A DNA stretch of 64,000 nucleotides from Dictyobacter vulcani. Lineage in GTDB: Bacteria; Chloroflexota; Ktedonobacteria; Ktedonobacterales; Ktedonobacteraceae. Positions 19,718 to 28,690 of this stretch are shown piece by piece. The position numbers and the translations under genes are program-made. A model generated the notes under the pieces. It did not search any database. It was not told where the DNA came from and saw nothing but the letters and a program-made list of their open reading frames with translations. The number at the start of each line of letters is the position of its first letter. Positions within the stretch are counted from its first letter, which is position 1. The stretch spans positions 744,001 to 808,000 of the forward strand of contig NZ_BKZW01000001.1 of assembly GCF_008974265.1 (NCBI RefSeq), in the 5' to 3' direction.

Positions 19718-19827
19718 TAGTATCTGCAATTCATAGGCTGATAGCCACCATTCTACAATTGGATGCGCGCGAACCATCCGGGTGGGATGGAGGACACATT
19801 CCCGACGCGGTTCATATCCCACTATGA
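19714..19827 (+). pseudogene. Rhodanese-like domain remnant (37 codons)
   Basis: A short frame starting at an ATG that overlaps the iclR stop (ATGA). Its second half, LDAREPSGWDGGHIPDAV, is the classic front of a rhodanese/sulfurtransferase domain (D-x-R-E ... GHIPGA), but it ends seven residues later at TGA, before the catalytic cysteine loop. The remainder of the domain is not found in the next 110 bases in any frame. Read as the scar of a lost gene. Confidence 0.6.
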
Positions 19828-19938
19828 CTTGTTGAAAGCGAACAACATACTTTCCATTTTTTCACCCGTTTGAGAAAGTGCAAACTTAGTGATACTATTA
19901 GGATCGAGGATTTTTTCTTGTAAACATGGTGGAGTAGT

Positions 19939-20325
19939 ATGCACATCAGACCATTTTTCTGGTTCGTGTTGCTGATAGCATGCGTAAGCACATTAGCGCT
20001 GGCTTTTTTTTATCAGCCTTACTCACCTGCATTTCTGCAGGTACACATAACACAAAAACAATTTGTATCAACCGGTCAATCAAGCTTAGAATTGCATTTC
20101 TCTGATCCTGATGGCTTACCTATCGATCAAGCTCAGGTCATACCCAGCGCGCACATGACAAATATGGATATGACTGCCCTGCAAAGTAACGTGGTGCCCC
20201 ATGGACATGGGATCTATGAAGTGAAGCTCGCTCTGAATATGTCTGGTCCCTGGTCCATCACCGTCAAGGCACAGGCACAGGGTTTTATACCCCAAAAGCA
20301 AACATTACAAGTGACAGTGCTTTGA
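19939..20325 (+). CDS. YtkA-like secreted or membrane-anchored protein
   Basis: A 128-residue protein with one N-terminal hydrophobic helix (FFWFVLLIACVSTLALAFFY) as signal anchor, then a compact beta-rich domain of the YtkA/FixH-like type: LELHFSDPDGLPIDQAQVIPSAHMTNMDM and later HGHGIYEVKLALNMSGPWSITVKAQ. The methionine/histidine-rich AHMTNMDM is the typical putative copper-handling motif of the family. GGTGGAG precedes the ATG. It lies 149 bases before a sensor kinase/regulator pair in the same direction, so it may belong to the same stress or metal response; that link is inference. Confidence 0.7.
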   Translation: MHIRPFFWFVLLIACVSTLALAFFYQPYSPAFLQVHITQKQFVSTGQSSLELHFSDPDGLPIDQAQVIPSAHMTNMDMTALQSNVVPHGHGIYEVKLALNMSGPWSITVKAQAQGFIPQKQTLQVTVL

Positions 20326-20474
20326 TATCTTTCTTTCCATTGTGCGGCAGCATAGTACACCATTATTCATTCTTATAAACCGTTTCACATCTGTTCTATG
20401 ATAAAATCAGGGCAATACAAACAATACCCAGCAGGAAAACAACATTGAGGACTAGAAGGTGAGCCATATTTTCA

Positions 20475-21557
20475 GTGAATAAATTCTTCCATTTCCTGAC
20501 TCACTGGCTTAAAAGCTGGCACTTATCTTTATTTGAAAAGGTGATTCTGGCGAATAGCTTTATGCTTATTGGAGAGGCGCTGGCTGCTCTCTGGGTTACC
20601 AGTCATCAACTTGAGGCCCATCATTATCTCATCGATACAATCTTCATTCTATTAGCTACGCTCTTTACGCTTTTCGTCAATATTTTTTTATTGCGCGCTA
20701 GCTTTCAGCCACTCTTTGAATTGCTCAATACGATTCGGGCAATTGAATCCGGCAAAATGCACCAACGTGCAACGATTTCAACCGCTTCCAGGGAGATTGG
20801 TGAACTGGCACGATCTTTTAATCGTATGCTGGATCGCCTTGAAGATGTACGACGTGAGCAAACACAAGTTATTTTACAAGCACAGGAAAATGAACGCCGA
20901 CGCATTGGTATGGAACTACATGACGAAGCAGGACAAAACTTGACAGCATTACTCATTCATGCTGAAGTACTTCATCAGCATTTCCATCAACTTACTACAT
21001 CAGAACAAACAATACAAACAAAAAAAGAATTAACTACGGAGCTACAACATCTGGTACATTTAACTCAGCTTTCCCTGGAAAATGTACGCATCCTGGCTCA
21101 GCAGTTACGCCCCAGTGTGTTGGATGATCTCGGGTTACTGGCAGCCCTTCACTGGTTAGGCGAGGACAGTGGACAGCGTTTACTTCTCCAGGTCGAGTTA
21201 GATTTACAAGTACATGAATCGCTCGCTAAACGTTTATCTCCAGCCTATGAGACCGCTCTTTTCCGCATCGCGCAAGAAAGTCTGACCAATGCTGCTCGAC
21301 ATGCCCGGTCTCAAACAGTGTTTATTTCCCTCTATATACAGCAACAACATATTTATCTCATAATTCAAGATGATGGAATTGGCTACCAACCATCCCAAAA
21401 GATGGGAAATGGGGTCTTAGGTATGCGCGAACGTGCAACCTCTTTAGGAGGAACGCTTACGATCACCCCTCATCTGGAGGGACTGGGAACAACTGTACAG
21501 GCGATTTTACCTCTCGCACCAGATTTTATTGCGGTTATAAAGGATAATAAAGGATAA
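20475..21557 (+). CDS. NarL-type sensor histidine kinase
   Basis: A 360-residue membrane sensor kinase. Two transmembrane helices (about 24-45 and 52-74) with almost no extracellular loop, a HAMP-like linker (FQPLFELLNTIRAIESG), HisKA_3 dimerisation with the phospho-acceptor His in RRIGMELHDEAGQNLTALL, and a C-terminal HATPase_c (LFRIAQESLTNAARHA N-box; DDGIGYQ; GVLGMRERATSLGGTL). The tiny periplasmic part suggests an intramembrane or partner-assisted signal, as in LiaS. GTG start, weak ribosome site. Five bases separate it from its response regulator. Confidence 0.92.
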   Translation: MNKFFHFLTHWLKSWHLSLFEKVILANSFMLIGEALAALWVTSHQLEAHHYLIDTIFILLATLFTLFVNIFLLRASFQPLFELLNTIRAIESGKMHQRATISTASREIGELARSFNRMLDRLEDVRREQTQVILQAQENERRRIGMELHDEAGQNLTALLIHAEVLHQHFHQLTTSEQTIQTKKELTTELQHLVHLTQLSLENVRILAQQLRPSVLDDLGLLAALHWLGEDSGQRLLLQVELDLQVHESLAKRLSPAYETALFRIAQESLTNAARHARSQTVFISLYIQQQHIYLIIQDDGIGYQPSQKMGNGVLGMRERATSLGGTLTITPHLEGLGTTVQAILPLAPDFIAVIKDNKG

Positions 21558-21562
21558 GATGT

Positions 21563-22297
21563 ATGGCAGGCGAGAACCAAGCACACGCAAAAATTCGGAT
21601 TCTCCTGGCCGATGATCATGATTTATTACGCCAGGGTCTAAAGTTGCTATTTGAAGCTCAATCAGATATGGAGGTAGTCGGAGAAGCCCGTACAGGCAAA
21701 GAAGCCATCTCTCAGACGCGGTTACTAGCCCCTACTGTGATCGTGATGGATATTAGTATGGCAGATATGGATGGGCTGGAGGCCTGTCAGTACATTCGTA
21801 AGCATTATCCCACCACTCAGGTGCTAATACTCACTATGCATGAGAGTGAGGAATATTTCTTGCATGCGTTGCGAATTGGTGCTGCTGGCTATCTCATTAA
21901 GAGAGCGGCTCCAGGCGAATTGAGCACAGCCGTACGCACGCTAGCACAGGGAGAAGTCTACCTTTATCCAGGCCTGGCGAAAACACTTATTCGGGCCTAT
22001 ATTTCTACCCATAACCAGACAGGAATTCTTCCTACCAGAGGGCAATGCAGTGGGAAAGAAACACACATCTCACTAGGCCATGCATTAGATGTACTCACAC
22101 CACGCGAAGTTGAGGTACTAAAGTTTGTAGCAGAAGGCAAAACGAATCAGGAAATTGCTGATATGCTGGTACTGAGTGTCAAAACAATTCAAGCTCATCG
22201 GGCCAATGTCATGGAAAAGCTTGGCCTTCACAATGTTACTCACCTGGTTCGCTTCGCCATTTATCACAACTTGATTCCAGCAGAACCCTACTTATAA
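21563..22297 (+). CDS. NarL/LuxR-family response regulator
   Basis: The 244-residue partner of the upstream kinase: receiver domain (LLADDHDLLRQGLKLLFEA; phospho-acceptor Asp in VIVMDISMADMDGL; switch Lys in GYLIKRAAPGEL) and C-terminal LuxR helix-turn-helix (LTPREVEVLKFVAEGKTNQEIADML then VKTIQAHRANVMEKL). The linker of about 40 residues is longer than usual. Target genes cannot be read from the sequence; the YtkA-like gene upstream is the nearest candidate. Confidence 0.93.
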   Translation: MAGENQAHAKIRILLADDHDLLRQGLKLLFEAQSDMEVVGEARTGKEAISQTRLLAPTVIVMDISMADMDGLEACQYIRKHYPTTQVLILTMHESEEYFLHALRIGAAGYLIKRAAPGELSTAVRTLAQGEVYLYPGLAKTLIRAYISTHNQTGILPTRGQCSGKETHISLGHALDVLTPREVEVLKFVAEGKTNQEIADMLVLSVKTIQAHRANVMEKLGLHNVTHLVRFAIYHNLIPAEPYL

Positions 22298-22338
22298 CCA
22301 GAGAAAACACAATAAAGAGCTATCAATTTCAAAATCAC

Positions 22339-22384
22339 AAAGATTTTGGGTGAGGTAATAAGCCATGGTGGCAGGCTGTCTCCC
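22339..22384. repeat. Partial copy of a dispersed repeat
   Basis: From AAGATTTTGGGTGAGGTAAT through CCATGGTGGCAGGCTGTC, this matches the 3' half of the longer copy at 32197-32307 almost base for base. It marks the point where the neighbouring monooxygenase gene is cut off. Part of a family with copies near 26.06, 32.2, 33.1 and 50.8 kb. Confidence 0.65.
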
Positions 22385-22387
22385 CTT

Positions 22388-22857
22388 GGTGCGGTCTACA
22401 ACCATTTTGAGCCGTGTTTCCTGCAATCACTCCTTCTTTCACGTCGGCAACCTTGTCTACTCCACGTACCTCGCTGCCAAGTTGCATATAACGTGCCGCA
22501 AGTGATCGTGCGGCGCGTCTGTTCTTGCGCTTCTCGTTCAGTTTCAGCAGCATAGACAAAGCGTAGGACGGAAACAAAGCCTGATTTCACGCCCAACGTA
22601 TTCTGATAGCGGCTTATGATTTTTTGATGACGTGAAACTGGCCCCACCCTTGGAACGAGGATCTGACACCCAATCTGTCCCGCTACTTCAGGAGTCCCAT
22701 TCCCAGCAGCCAACCAGAGCAGTTGACGCGCATTCTGAACGGGCCGGGGATGAATATCAACACCTTTATACTGGTAGTATTTCCCTTCGAACCGGTACAA
22801 CTCTGGCACCTCTTTACCGGGAAGGATATCAAAATTATAGAAAAGCGAGAAACGCAT
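22388..22857 (-). pseudogene. Luciferase-like (LLM class) flavin monooxygenase, decayed
   Basis: Starts like a normal luciferase-like F420/FMN oxidoreductase (MRFSLFYNFDILPGKEVPELYR) but jumps directly to the second half (FEGKYYQYKGVDIHPRPVQ...LLWLAAGNGTPEVAGQIG), so well over 100 codons, including much of the barrel, are deleted. A later frame change separates TERAQ-like helix sequence from ARYMQLGSEVRGVDKVAD, and the 3' end runs into the dispersed repeat. Three lesions make it a clear pseudogene. Confidence 0.8.
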
Positions 22858-22913
22858 AGCTTCCCTCCACCAATTCTTCCTCACGTAACGTGCGAATTAC
22901 AAGTTCATCAACG

Positions 22914-23729
22914 CTAACCGATACCAATATCTTGCTGCCTAGTATTCAGTAGCATACGAGGATTGCTACCATCCTCAATACTTCTGCGTAAGGATTGAGA
23001 GTACATGCTGGAGACAGGATGAAAACGCTCGATCTGTCCCTCCCGCAGTTGCTGCGCGAAGAAGGGGTCCTGATGTATGCTCAGGAGTGCTTCCTGGACT
23101 CTGAGCTTTATCGAAGGTTCCAGGTGAGCAGCCAGCACGACAAGGGGACTGGTGGTATAGCTATATGTGCCGATAACATGCAATTGCGCAGCTATGTGTG
23201 GGCTGTTACGCCATGTCAGTTCCAGCATCCGGCCCTCGATGGCGCTTGCATCCACCTTGCCATCCAGCACTAATGGCATTGATTGGGCCTGAGAAGTGGT
23301 TTCAACCATGTTGCAGAAATGTATCGGCAAGATACCTTGCTCGTCGCGAAACTGATCCTCTACCTGAGACATCCCCACATGATACGCCCAGGTGGCATAT
23401 TCCAGATCACTGAGCGAGGTGAGGTCACTTTCTTTGCGGACGATAACATCAAAAAAGGTGGGCATGAAATCTTGTTCGTGCTCGCTCGGCTGCAGCGGCA
23501 TGGCAATCAACTCGGCCGACTTGGGATAGAGGCTCTGGAGTTGGAGATAAGCATTCGCACTCATAAAACCGGCATCAGCATATCCTCCCTCGAAATCATC
23601 CAGGCTCTCTCCGTTCAAAAGAATAGTTGGTATGTGTAATACACGTTCAATGTATTCTGTAATGTACTGATAGGTCTTGTACATTGTCGGCATCAGAAAC
23701 GTCTCAAAAATAATAGTGGTATCATTCAT
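22914..23729 (-). CDS. PhnD-like phosphate/phosphonate-type ABC substrate-binding protein
   Basis: About 271 residues from the ATG at 23729 (MNDTTIIFETFLMPTM), chosen because GGAG stands seven bases upstream. The fold looks like the PhnD/TauA-type periplasmic-binding family (LLNGESLDDFEGGYADAGFMSANAYLQL; FDVIVRKESDLTSLSDL; VDASAIEGRMLELTWRN). Unusually, the protein has no visible signal peptide from this start, and no permease or ATPase gene follows. Such soluble orphan members occur next to monooxygenases; here the neighbour is a dead luciferase-like gene. Ligand unknown. Confidence 0.72.
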   Translation of the reverse strand: MNDTTIIFETFLMPTMYKTYQYITEYIERVLHIPTILLNGESLDDFEGGYADAGFMSANAYLQLQSLYPKSAELIAMPLQPSEHEQDFMPTFFDVIVRKESDLTSLSDLEYATWAYHVGMSQVEDQFRDEQGILPIHFCNMVETTSQAQSMPLVLDGKVDASAIEGRMLELTWRNSPHIAAQLHVIGTYSYTTSPLVVLAAHLEPSIKLRVQEALLSIHQDPFFAQQLREGQIERFHPVSSMYSQSLRRSIEDGSNPRMLLNTRQQDIGIG

Positions 23730-24569
23730 CGGCTGTCTCCAGGAGAGAAAGAGCCAGACACTCTTTCTACTGCAAAATTTATGCAAGAAGCGTCTCGCAA
23801 ACATATCTTCTCAAACAGATTTTCGGGTTCCGTCAAGCTCTTGCGTATAGAACTGAGAAAAAGCTATACATTCGCTAAAAAACGATGGCGAAAGTAAAAG
23901 CGTAAGACGGTCAGCAGGAGGGAGACAACTACCAACAACAGAGACAAACGAAGTAATAATGGCAGTTTTGACGAAGATAAAGTGTAGCAACAATGCATGC
24001 CTGGTCCCATAAACACCAACACTGATGGGGGCGATGCTCCATAGCGGACGTGTTCTTACCCACGGTAACATGACACGATGCATGTGTAGGTTCAAACGAT
24101 ACCGTTTCATGTTCAAATCCTGCTCTCAATGCCTCTGACAGTTGTTTTCAATGTGCCGGGCAATTATTTCGATTAAATTGATCAACAATGTCAAGTATAG
24201 AAAAGAAAAAAGATTCTGTCAAGCTTCTTGCGTGCATGCGAATAAGAAGATAGACAGTATTTTTCATGCTCACGTCATTCATCCACCACTCAAAAAACAG
24301 TAGCAGTGGCATATACAAGTGGATATTCAGTGTAGCGCAAAATACACATGACCAGATTCATCATGGAGAAGATTTACCTGATAAAACGGGTTGACAAGTC
24401 AGCAATTATACGTACAATTATATATATGATATTCTTGATCTATAAAGTCAGGAATACCAGGTATACTGGCTTTCGATTCTCATGGTGATGATGGGTATCA
24501 TTACAGATATTGGACCATCCTGGCCACATCCATGTTTTTATCTGGTGACACCTATGAAGGAGTGAAAAA
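23730..24569. other. Gene-free stretch with one promoter
   Basis: About 840 bases with stops in all frames and no recognisable protein or RNA. The open frame on the minus strand at 23811-24129 has no family features. The only readable signal is the promoter at 24391-24418 for the next genes. Confidence 0.5.
24391..24418 (+). promoter_or_regulatory. Sigma-70-type promoter before the small membrane protein/YeiH pair
   Basis: TTGACA (24391-24396), 16-base spacer, TACAAT (24413-24418), about 150 bases before the first ATG. The -35 is consensus. The long leader in between is unexplained. Confidence 0.6.
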
Positions 24570-24770
24570 ATGACAACAGAAAGCACTGATGACAAGACAA
24601 CAGCGCCAGTAGATGAAACAGCTCAGGTGCAAGAAGGCACAGGCGCAGCAATCCACGTTCCAACTCAAAACACCTGGTACAGGTATTTTAACGAAGATTG
24701 GCTGGCGACCCTATTTGGATTGCTGCTGGTCATTCTACTCGTCGTCGGTTTACTTCATTCTATTCCTTAA
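24570..24770 (+). CDS. Small single-helix membrane protein
   Basis: A 66-residue protein with an acidic/polar N-terminal 40 residues and one C-terminal transmembrane helix (WLATLFGLLLVILLVVGLLHSI). AAGGAG precedes the ATG. It ends 47 bases before the YeiH-like transporter in the same direction; small partners of this kind commonly precede YeiH genes, so it may be an accessory subunit. No named family recognised. Confidence 0.7.
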   Translation: MTTESTDDKTTAPVDETAQVQEGTGAAIHVPTQNTWYRYFNEDWLATLFGLLLVILLVVGLLHSIP

Positions 24771-24817
24771 TCTTTTTGTTGGCTCGTCCATCTGACAAAC
24801 CAGTAAAGGAGAAAACT

Positions 24818-25884
24818 TTGAGCACACAACTCCGTGCTGAACCCGTTGCTAGCGGCCACCCGGCTGCGCGTGGCCTGGAATTTGTTATTTCGCTACTGAT
24901 CGTCGTTGCTTTGAGTGTGGCAGTCTGGTGGTTGACGAAACAATTTCCACTGCTCTTCACCGGAAATCTAAACCGTATCTTGAAAACCATTGATTTCCCG
25001 GTCTATGCCATTATTCTCGGTTTTGTGGCCCGCAGCCTTTTGAGTCTGCTAGGTTTACAGGACCGGCTGTCGGGAGCCTTTCGGACCGAATTTTTTCTAA
25101 AAACCGGCGTTATTTTATTGGGTGCCAGTATCAACCTGGTCAATCTCGTCAAAATTGGTGTAGGTGGTATCATTCAATCGATTATCTTAATCATTACCGT
25201 TTTTTTCACAGCCTGGTTCCTGGGGCGTCTTTTTCGTCTGGATAATGTCTTGCGAGCATTGATCGCATCTGCTATCTCAATCTGTGGTGTAAGCGCATCA
25301 ATTGCAGCAGGCGCAGTAGTACAAGCGAAACGTGAGCAACTTGCCTACGTGGGTGGTCTGGTTGTCATCTTTGCTATACCCTGATATTTCTTCAACCATT
25401 GATTGCCCATGTACTTCATCTCAGCCAGCCAGTGGCAGGTGCCTGGATAGGTGGCAGCATTGACACCAGCGCAGCGGTTGCAGCCAGCGGGGCCATTGCA
25501 GGCAATGTCGCGCTGGTCTATGCGACATCAGTAAAATTGGTTCAAAGCGCCTTTATTGGGCTAGTCGCCTTTCTCCTGACAATCTATTGGATCACCCGCG
25601 TAGAGAAAGGGAGCACACGTGAACGCCCTGCCGTGAGCGAGATTTTTACACGCTTCCCGAAATTTGTCATTGGCTTTATCGTGGCCTCCATTGTCGTAAC
25701 GCTCCTGGCAAGCAATCATCTGCTTGGCTCAAGTCTGCACACAACCGCTATTTATGCTGATATTACATCTCTGCGCGTCTGGTTCTTCACACTGGCCTTC
25801 GTCAGCATCGGCCTTTCGTTCAAAGTGGCCGGTTTGAGGGAAGCAGGTTGGCGTCCTGTCGTTGTCTTTGGGTTAGGCGTTCGT
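24818..25884 (+). pseudogene. YeiH-type putative sulfate exporter family protein, frameshifted and truncated
   Basis: UPF0324/YeiH family polytopic membrane protein (PF03601). TTG start with AAGGAG six bases upstream. The first frame carries the usual helices (FEFVISLLIVVALSVAVWW-like, FPVYAIILGFVARSLL, FLKTGVILLGASINL, ASAISICGVSASIAAGAVV); one base is missing in a CCC run at 25379-25381, and the next frame resumes with LIFLQPLIAHVL and GSIDTSAAVAASGAIAG. At about 25880 the family sequence stops (VVVFGLGV) and unrelated codons follow, so the last helix is lost. The frameshift could be an error; the 3' truncation cannot be explained that way. Confidence 0.82.
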
Positions 25885-25901
25885 TGGAGGTTAGAGATAG
25901 C

Positions 25902-25927
25902 TTATGAGGCAGTCCATTGCCTCATAA
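25902..25927. terminator. 10-bp hairpin between convergent genes
   Basis: TTATGAGGCA and TGCCTCATAA pair perfectly around GTCCAT. It lies between the broken transporter (+) and a nucleotidyltransferase gene (-), a normal spot for a shared terminator. No clear T-run, so moderate confidence. Confidence 0.5.
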
Positions 25928-25941
25928 ATAATCTTACCCAT

Positions 25942-26955
25942 TCATGCAAGAGACAGGTGCGCAACGATCATCATCAGATTCATCTCAAAGCCCTTGAGGG
26001 CTTCTTTCCCAACAAGAAAAGAGATGAAGAATATGGAGAGGAGCCAGCGTTCTTCTACTAAGATTTTTCGTGAGGCAATGCGCAGTCGAGATGATGACGT
26101 TTGAGGGGATGTGAGACCCGCATCATCCAATGCGAGAGGAAGCAGATGTTCGGCACCCAACTGATGTGCCCAATACGTAAACCGTACCAGATCAAACCGG
26201 GGTCCCTGCACTTTCAAGATGCCGAGCAGGTCATTCCATTCCCCATCGTTGACCATTCCATCAGGACGAGTAGCAAGCTCGCGAGCACAACGTACGAGCT
26301 TCCAGACCGCCATTTCCAGGGCAGATGCCACCGGGAAGGGCTCGTAGCGTTCGTCAAGGGGTAGAGAAACAAGCGTCACTTGCATTGCTTCGTCGAAACC
26401 AGATGTTTCAGGAAAAATGAGATCCAGTTTCATCAGCGTTCCCAGGTGGAGCAGGGACACTGTTCTTTTCTCCATAAGTGCCTGCTGAATCTCCTCAGGT
26501 TCAACCAGATAGGTTTCAGAGAGTGGAGCGAATATGGTGTCGAGAGAGAGCGAGCGGCTCTGCTGCCCAATGAGCACCAGGTCTATATCACGAGCACTCT
26601 GTTGCATTCCGTGCAAGGAGCTAGCGATAGAACCGCCGATATAGGAGGAGATGCCTGCTGCTTTGAGTGCCTGCATCACTGGCCAGAGAATAGCCGACAG
26701 ATCAACCGCTTGCTCATGCCACAAGGGGTACTGCGTTAGAGCTCGTTGCACTCGTTGGCCAATATGATGCCCATAGCCACACGTGATGGTATGAATAGCC
26801 TCCATGCGGGCATCCTGTTTTGCATGCTGACCACTGAGCATACGTTGGGAGAGCGATTGGATCAGGTGAAAATGCTTCGATGCAGGAGCCTGCCGAATTC
26901 GCTCAATCAGATAGCGTTCTGCAGCCAGACTGGTATCAGGCGATTGTGTGCGCAT
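25942..26955 (-). CDS. MNT-type nucleotidyltransferase (paralogue A)
   Basis: About 337 residues from the ATG at 26955 (MRTQSPDTS), chosen because AAGGAGGAAGAGC precedes it and because its paralogue at 42362 also begins MRTQSIDTS. The catalytic motif of the pol-beta nucleotidyltransferase fold is visible as YIGGSIASSLHGMQQSARDIDLVLIG (GS...D-x-D), followed by LMKLDLIFPE carrying the third acidic residue. AbiEii-like and HEPN-partner enzymes share this core, but no HEPN or AbiEi gene is adjacent. After DDAGLTSPQ, where both paralogues end, this copy reads on for ~50 residues through dispersed-repeat sequence, so the tail is probably not native. Confidence 0.72.
   Translation of the reverse strand: MRTQSPDTSLAAERYLIERIRQAPASKHFHLIQSLSQRMLSGQHAKQDARMEAIHTITCGYGHHIGQRVQRALTQYPLWHEQAVDLSAILWPVMQALKAAGISSYIGGSIASSLHGMQQSARDIDLVLIGQQSRSLSLDTIFAPLSETYLVEPEEIQQALMEKRTVSLLHLGTLMKLDLIFPETSGFDEAMQVTLVSLPLDERYEPFPVASALEMAVWKLVRCARELATRPDGMVNDGEWNDLLGILKVQGPRFDLVRFTYWAHQLGAEHLLPLALDDAGLTSPQTSSSRLRIASRKILVEERWLLSIFFISFLVGKEALKGFEMNLMMIVAHLSLA
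26060..26084. repeat. Core fragment of the dispersed repeat
   Basis: AAGATTTTTCGTGAGGCAAT followed by GCGCA matches the core of the copies at 32.26 and 50.84 kb. It sits exactly where the nucleotidyltransferase frame runs past its expected end. Confidence 0.5.
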
Positions 26956-27078
26956 GCTCTTCCTCCTTTTGCTCAAAGTGTACGCTGTTGTTGGTCGTGT
27001 GTCAATAACGAAAAACCATTTTTGTCTCTCTTGTATTTTCTCTCCAGATATAGTATGTCAAGACTTTTTGTATGTATT

Positions 27079-27258
27079 TCACTCTATTGAGGAAAAATAT
27101 CCCAAAAGAGCAAAGCAATTAAGTGCTGGTGCCCAATGGTGAATGGGCATGGTCCATCTCTTGGCGATATTGAACATAGCCAGGTACACGACCTTGTAGA
27201 CCACTTCCTCCGAGGGAAAAATGCGGTGATTACGCGTCACTTTGCGTAACGACATGGC
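27079..27258 (-). pseudogene. IS256-family transposase, C-terminal scrap
   Basis: Reads SLRKVTRNHRIFPSEEVVYK, then YLAMFNIAKRWTMPIHHWAPALN. This is the highly conserved tail of IS256 (Mutator) transposases (usually ...R..FP...A..KLLYLA..NI.KKWT.PI..W..ALN.FAI.F). Only about 60 codons survive; no DDE residues remain. The ends are ragged and no inverted repeats were found. Confidence 0.75.
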
Positions 27259-27314
27259 CTTGCCCCGGAGAAATGGAAAATATAAACAGAGGCGGAAGAG
27301 CAAGAAACCGTACT

Positions 27315-28001
27315 TTACAACCCAGGCCCATCATACCCACACATTCCTACTCGCGGTGAATTTACCACTGGCAACAGCATCTCCTCGCCACATTCATGTT
27401 GCGGAGCACACAATTCACACAACCAGCCTCCTTCTTCGTAGATACATTGTGAGCAGATTTGTGTGGCTGGCTTGCCACAGATATCACAAGGAATCACAGG
27501 CAGAATATTGTGTGCCAGCAATTCGACAGCCTTTTTTTGCGGCACGCCTTCTCGTTCTGCTAGCACTTTTAAGCGCAGCTCCGTCGTTGTGCCAAAATCA
27601 TACTCATGCACAAATTGGTCTCCGACTTCTAGAATCTTCCCTACCTGCGCACGCATACTTTTATCCCCAAACTCAGGATCGATATAGGATGAGTATGAGG
27701 TTCCATGGATCTCAAAGCGGCTCAGGTGACCACAACATTCCAACCAACTCTTTCGGAGAAAACTGTCGAGTGTTTGGAGTGATGCATCCGCGGGAATTTC
27801 CAGATGCATCCAATAACTCGGTACATCCAACCCCTCTGCTCGCAAATGGAAGAATCGGGCTGGCCCCGCTGGGGTTTTCCCGTGAGATGTCGCAAAAGAT
27901 ACGGCTCTCTGGGGACACGTTTCGAGATGTCGGGTCATGGCCGCTTTGCCAAAAACCTGCTGGCAGAAATGACAGGTGCCTTTTGTTGTTGTTCTCGCCA
28001 T
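27315..28001 (-). CDS. Plasmid pRiA4b ORF-3-like protein with zinc-finger ends
   Basis: About 228 residues from the ATG at 28001 (MARTTTKGTCHFC), with AAGGAAGG upstream. The centre matches the PRiA4_ORF3/IS1096 OrfR domain (PSYWMHLEIPADASLQTLDSFLRKSWLECCGHLSRF, then VGDQFVHEYDFGTTTEL). It is flanked by an N-terminal CHFC...H...C and C-terminal CDICG...CSQC...CELC...H.C clusters, so it probably binds zinc at both ends. Function unknown; the domain is often found on mobile DNA. It follows the 221-residue gene by 23 bases and is likely co-transcribed. Confidence 0.75.
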   Translation of the reverse strand: MARTTTKGTCHFCQQVFGKAAMTRHLETCPQRAVSFATSHGKTPAGPARFFHLRAEGLDVPSYWMHLEIPADASLQTLDSFLRKSWLECCGHLSRFEIHGTSYSSYIDPEFGDKSMRAQVGKILEVGDQFVHEYDFGTTTELRLKVLAEREGVPQKKAVELLAHNILPVIPCDICGKPATQICSQCIYEEGGWLCELCAPQHECGEEMLLPVVNSPRVGMCGYDGPGL

Positions 28002-28024
28002 TCCTTCAACCTTCCTTCTTACCT

Positions 28025-28690
28025 CTAGCGATTGGCGAACCACATCGCATAATCTTCCACCAACTGTTGGGTTTTGATAGGCGCATCCGTGGCCTTTAGA
28101 TCACACAAAGGAAGTTCACTGACTCCCTGTTTCATCTTCACCATCACAGTAGTGCCATACATCTCATCCAGGGAGGAGATGGCCACTACAGTGATCCGAG
28201 CTCCTTGACGAATCGGACCACGTTGATATTCTTGCACTATGGCGGCAAAAGGAAAGACCAGATGTTTCTCCAGATAGGCATGCCAGCTGCTAAGTACTGC
28301 GAAGAGGTCCTGACTTTCTGCCCGATTGACGATCGCTTGAATCCTCTGGCCTTGTGCTCCGCCCAGGTGCAACCAGTTCGACTGAGACGCAATCTTCGCG
28401 ATCGTTGCGGTCACATCGCCCGGGTTGTCACGTACTGCACCTGGTTCTACTTCCACTAGAGACAGATTCATTTCTGACCAGGACAGTCCTTCTTCTTCAC
28501 ACCAAGCAATATGCTCTGGCGGTATCTTTTTGAGTGTGACACTATCCCATTGGATTGTTAACGTCTCCTCCTCTTCAAAGATGGCACTGATTCGTCCCTG
28601 CCACCCGCCAATATCGTTGCCTGTATCTGGATCGGCGACGCCAGATTTCACAACGATACTCTTTCCAATAACCCAATTGCTGCTTTCCAT
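28025..28690 (-). CDS. Conserved hypothetical protein, two-part beta-rich
   Basis: A 221-residue soluble protein. The N-terminal half (KSIVVKSGVADPDTGNDIGGWQGRI...TIQWDSVTLKKIP) looks like an SH3-like barrel. The C-terminal half (FPFAAIVQEYQRGPIRQGARITVVAIS...MYGTTVMVKMK...LPLCDLKATD) resembles a module found in proteins often labelled calcium-binding, although I see no EF-hand. No catalytic motif. It leads a two-gene unit with the PRiA4-like gene. Confidence 0.6.
   Translation of the reverse strand: MESSNWVIGKSIVVKSGVADPDTGNDIGGWQGRISAIFEEEETLTIQWDSVTLKKIPPEHIAWCEEEGLSWSEMNLSLVEVEPGAVRDNPGDVTATIAKIASQSNWLHLGGAQGQRIQAIVNRAESQDLFAVLSSWHAYLEKHLVFPFAAIVQEYQRGPIRQGARITVVAISSLDEMYGTTVMVKMKQGVSELPLCDLKATDAPIKTQQLVEDYAMWFANR

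Noticed and set aside
23811..24129. Minus-strand frame of ~100 codons in the 23.7-24.6 kb gap
   Set aside because: No family resemblance, no ribosome site, unusual composition; kept as gene-free.
27242..28099. A 285-codon plus-strand frame opposite the PRiA4-like gene
   Set aside because: It covers the antisense of a well-supported gene and has no recognisable domain or ribosome site.
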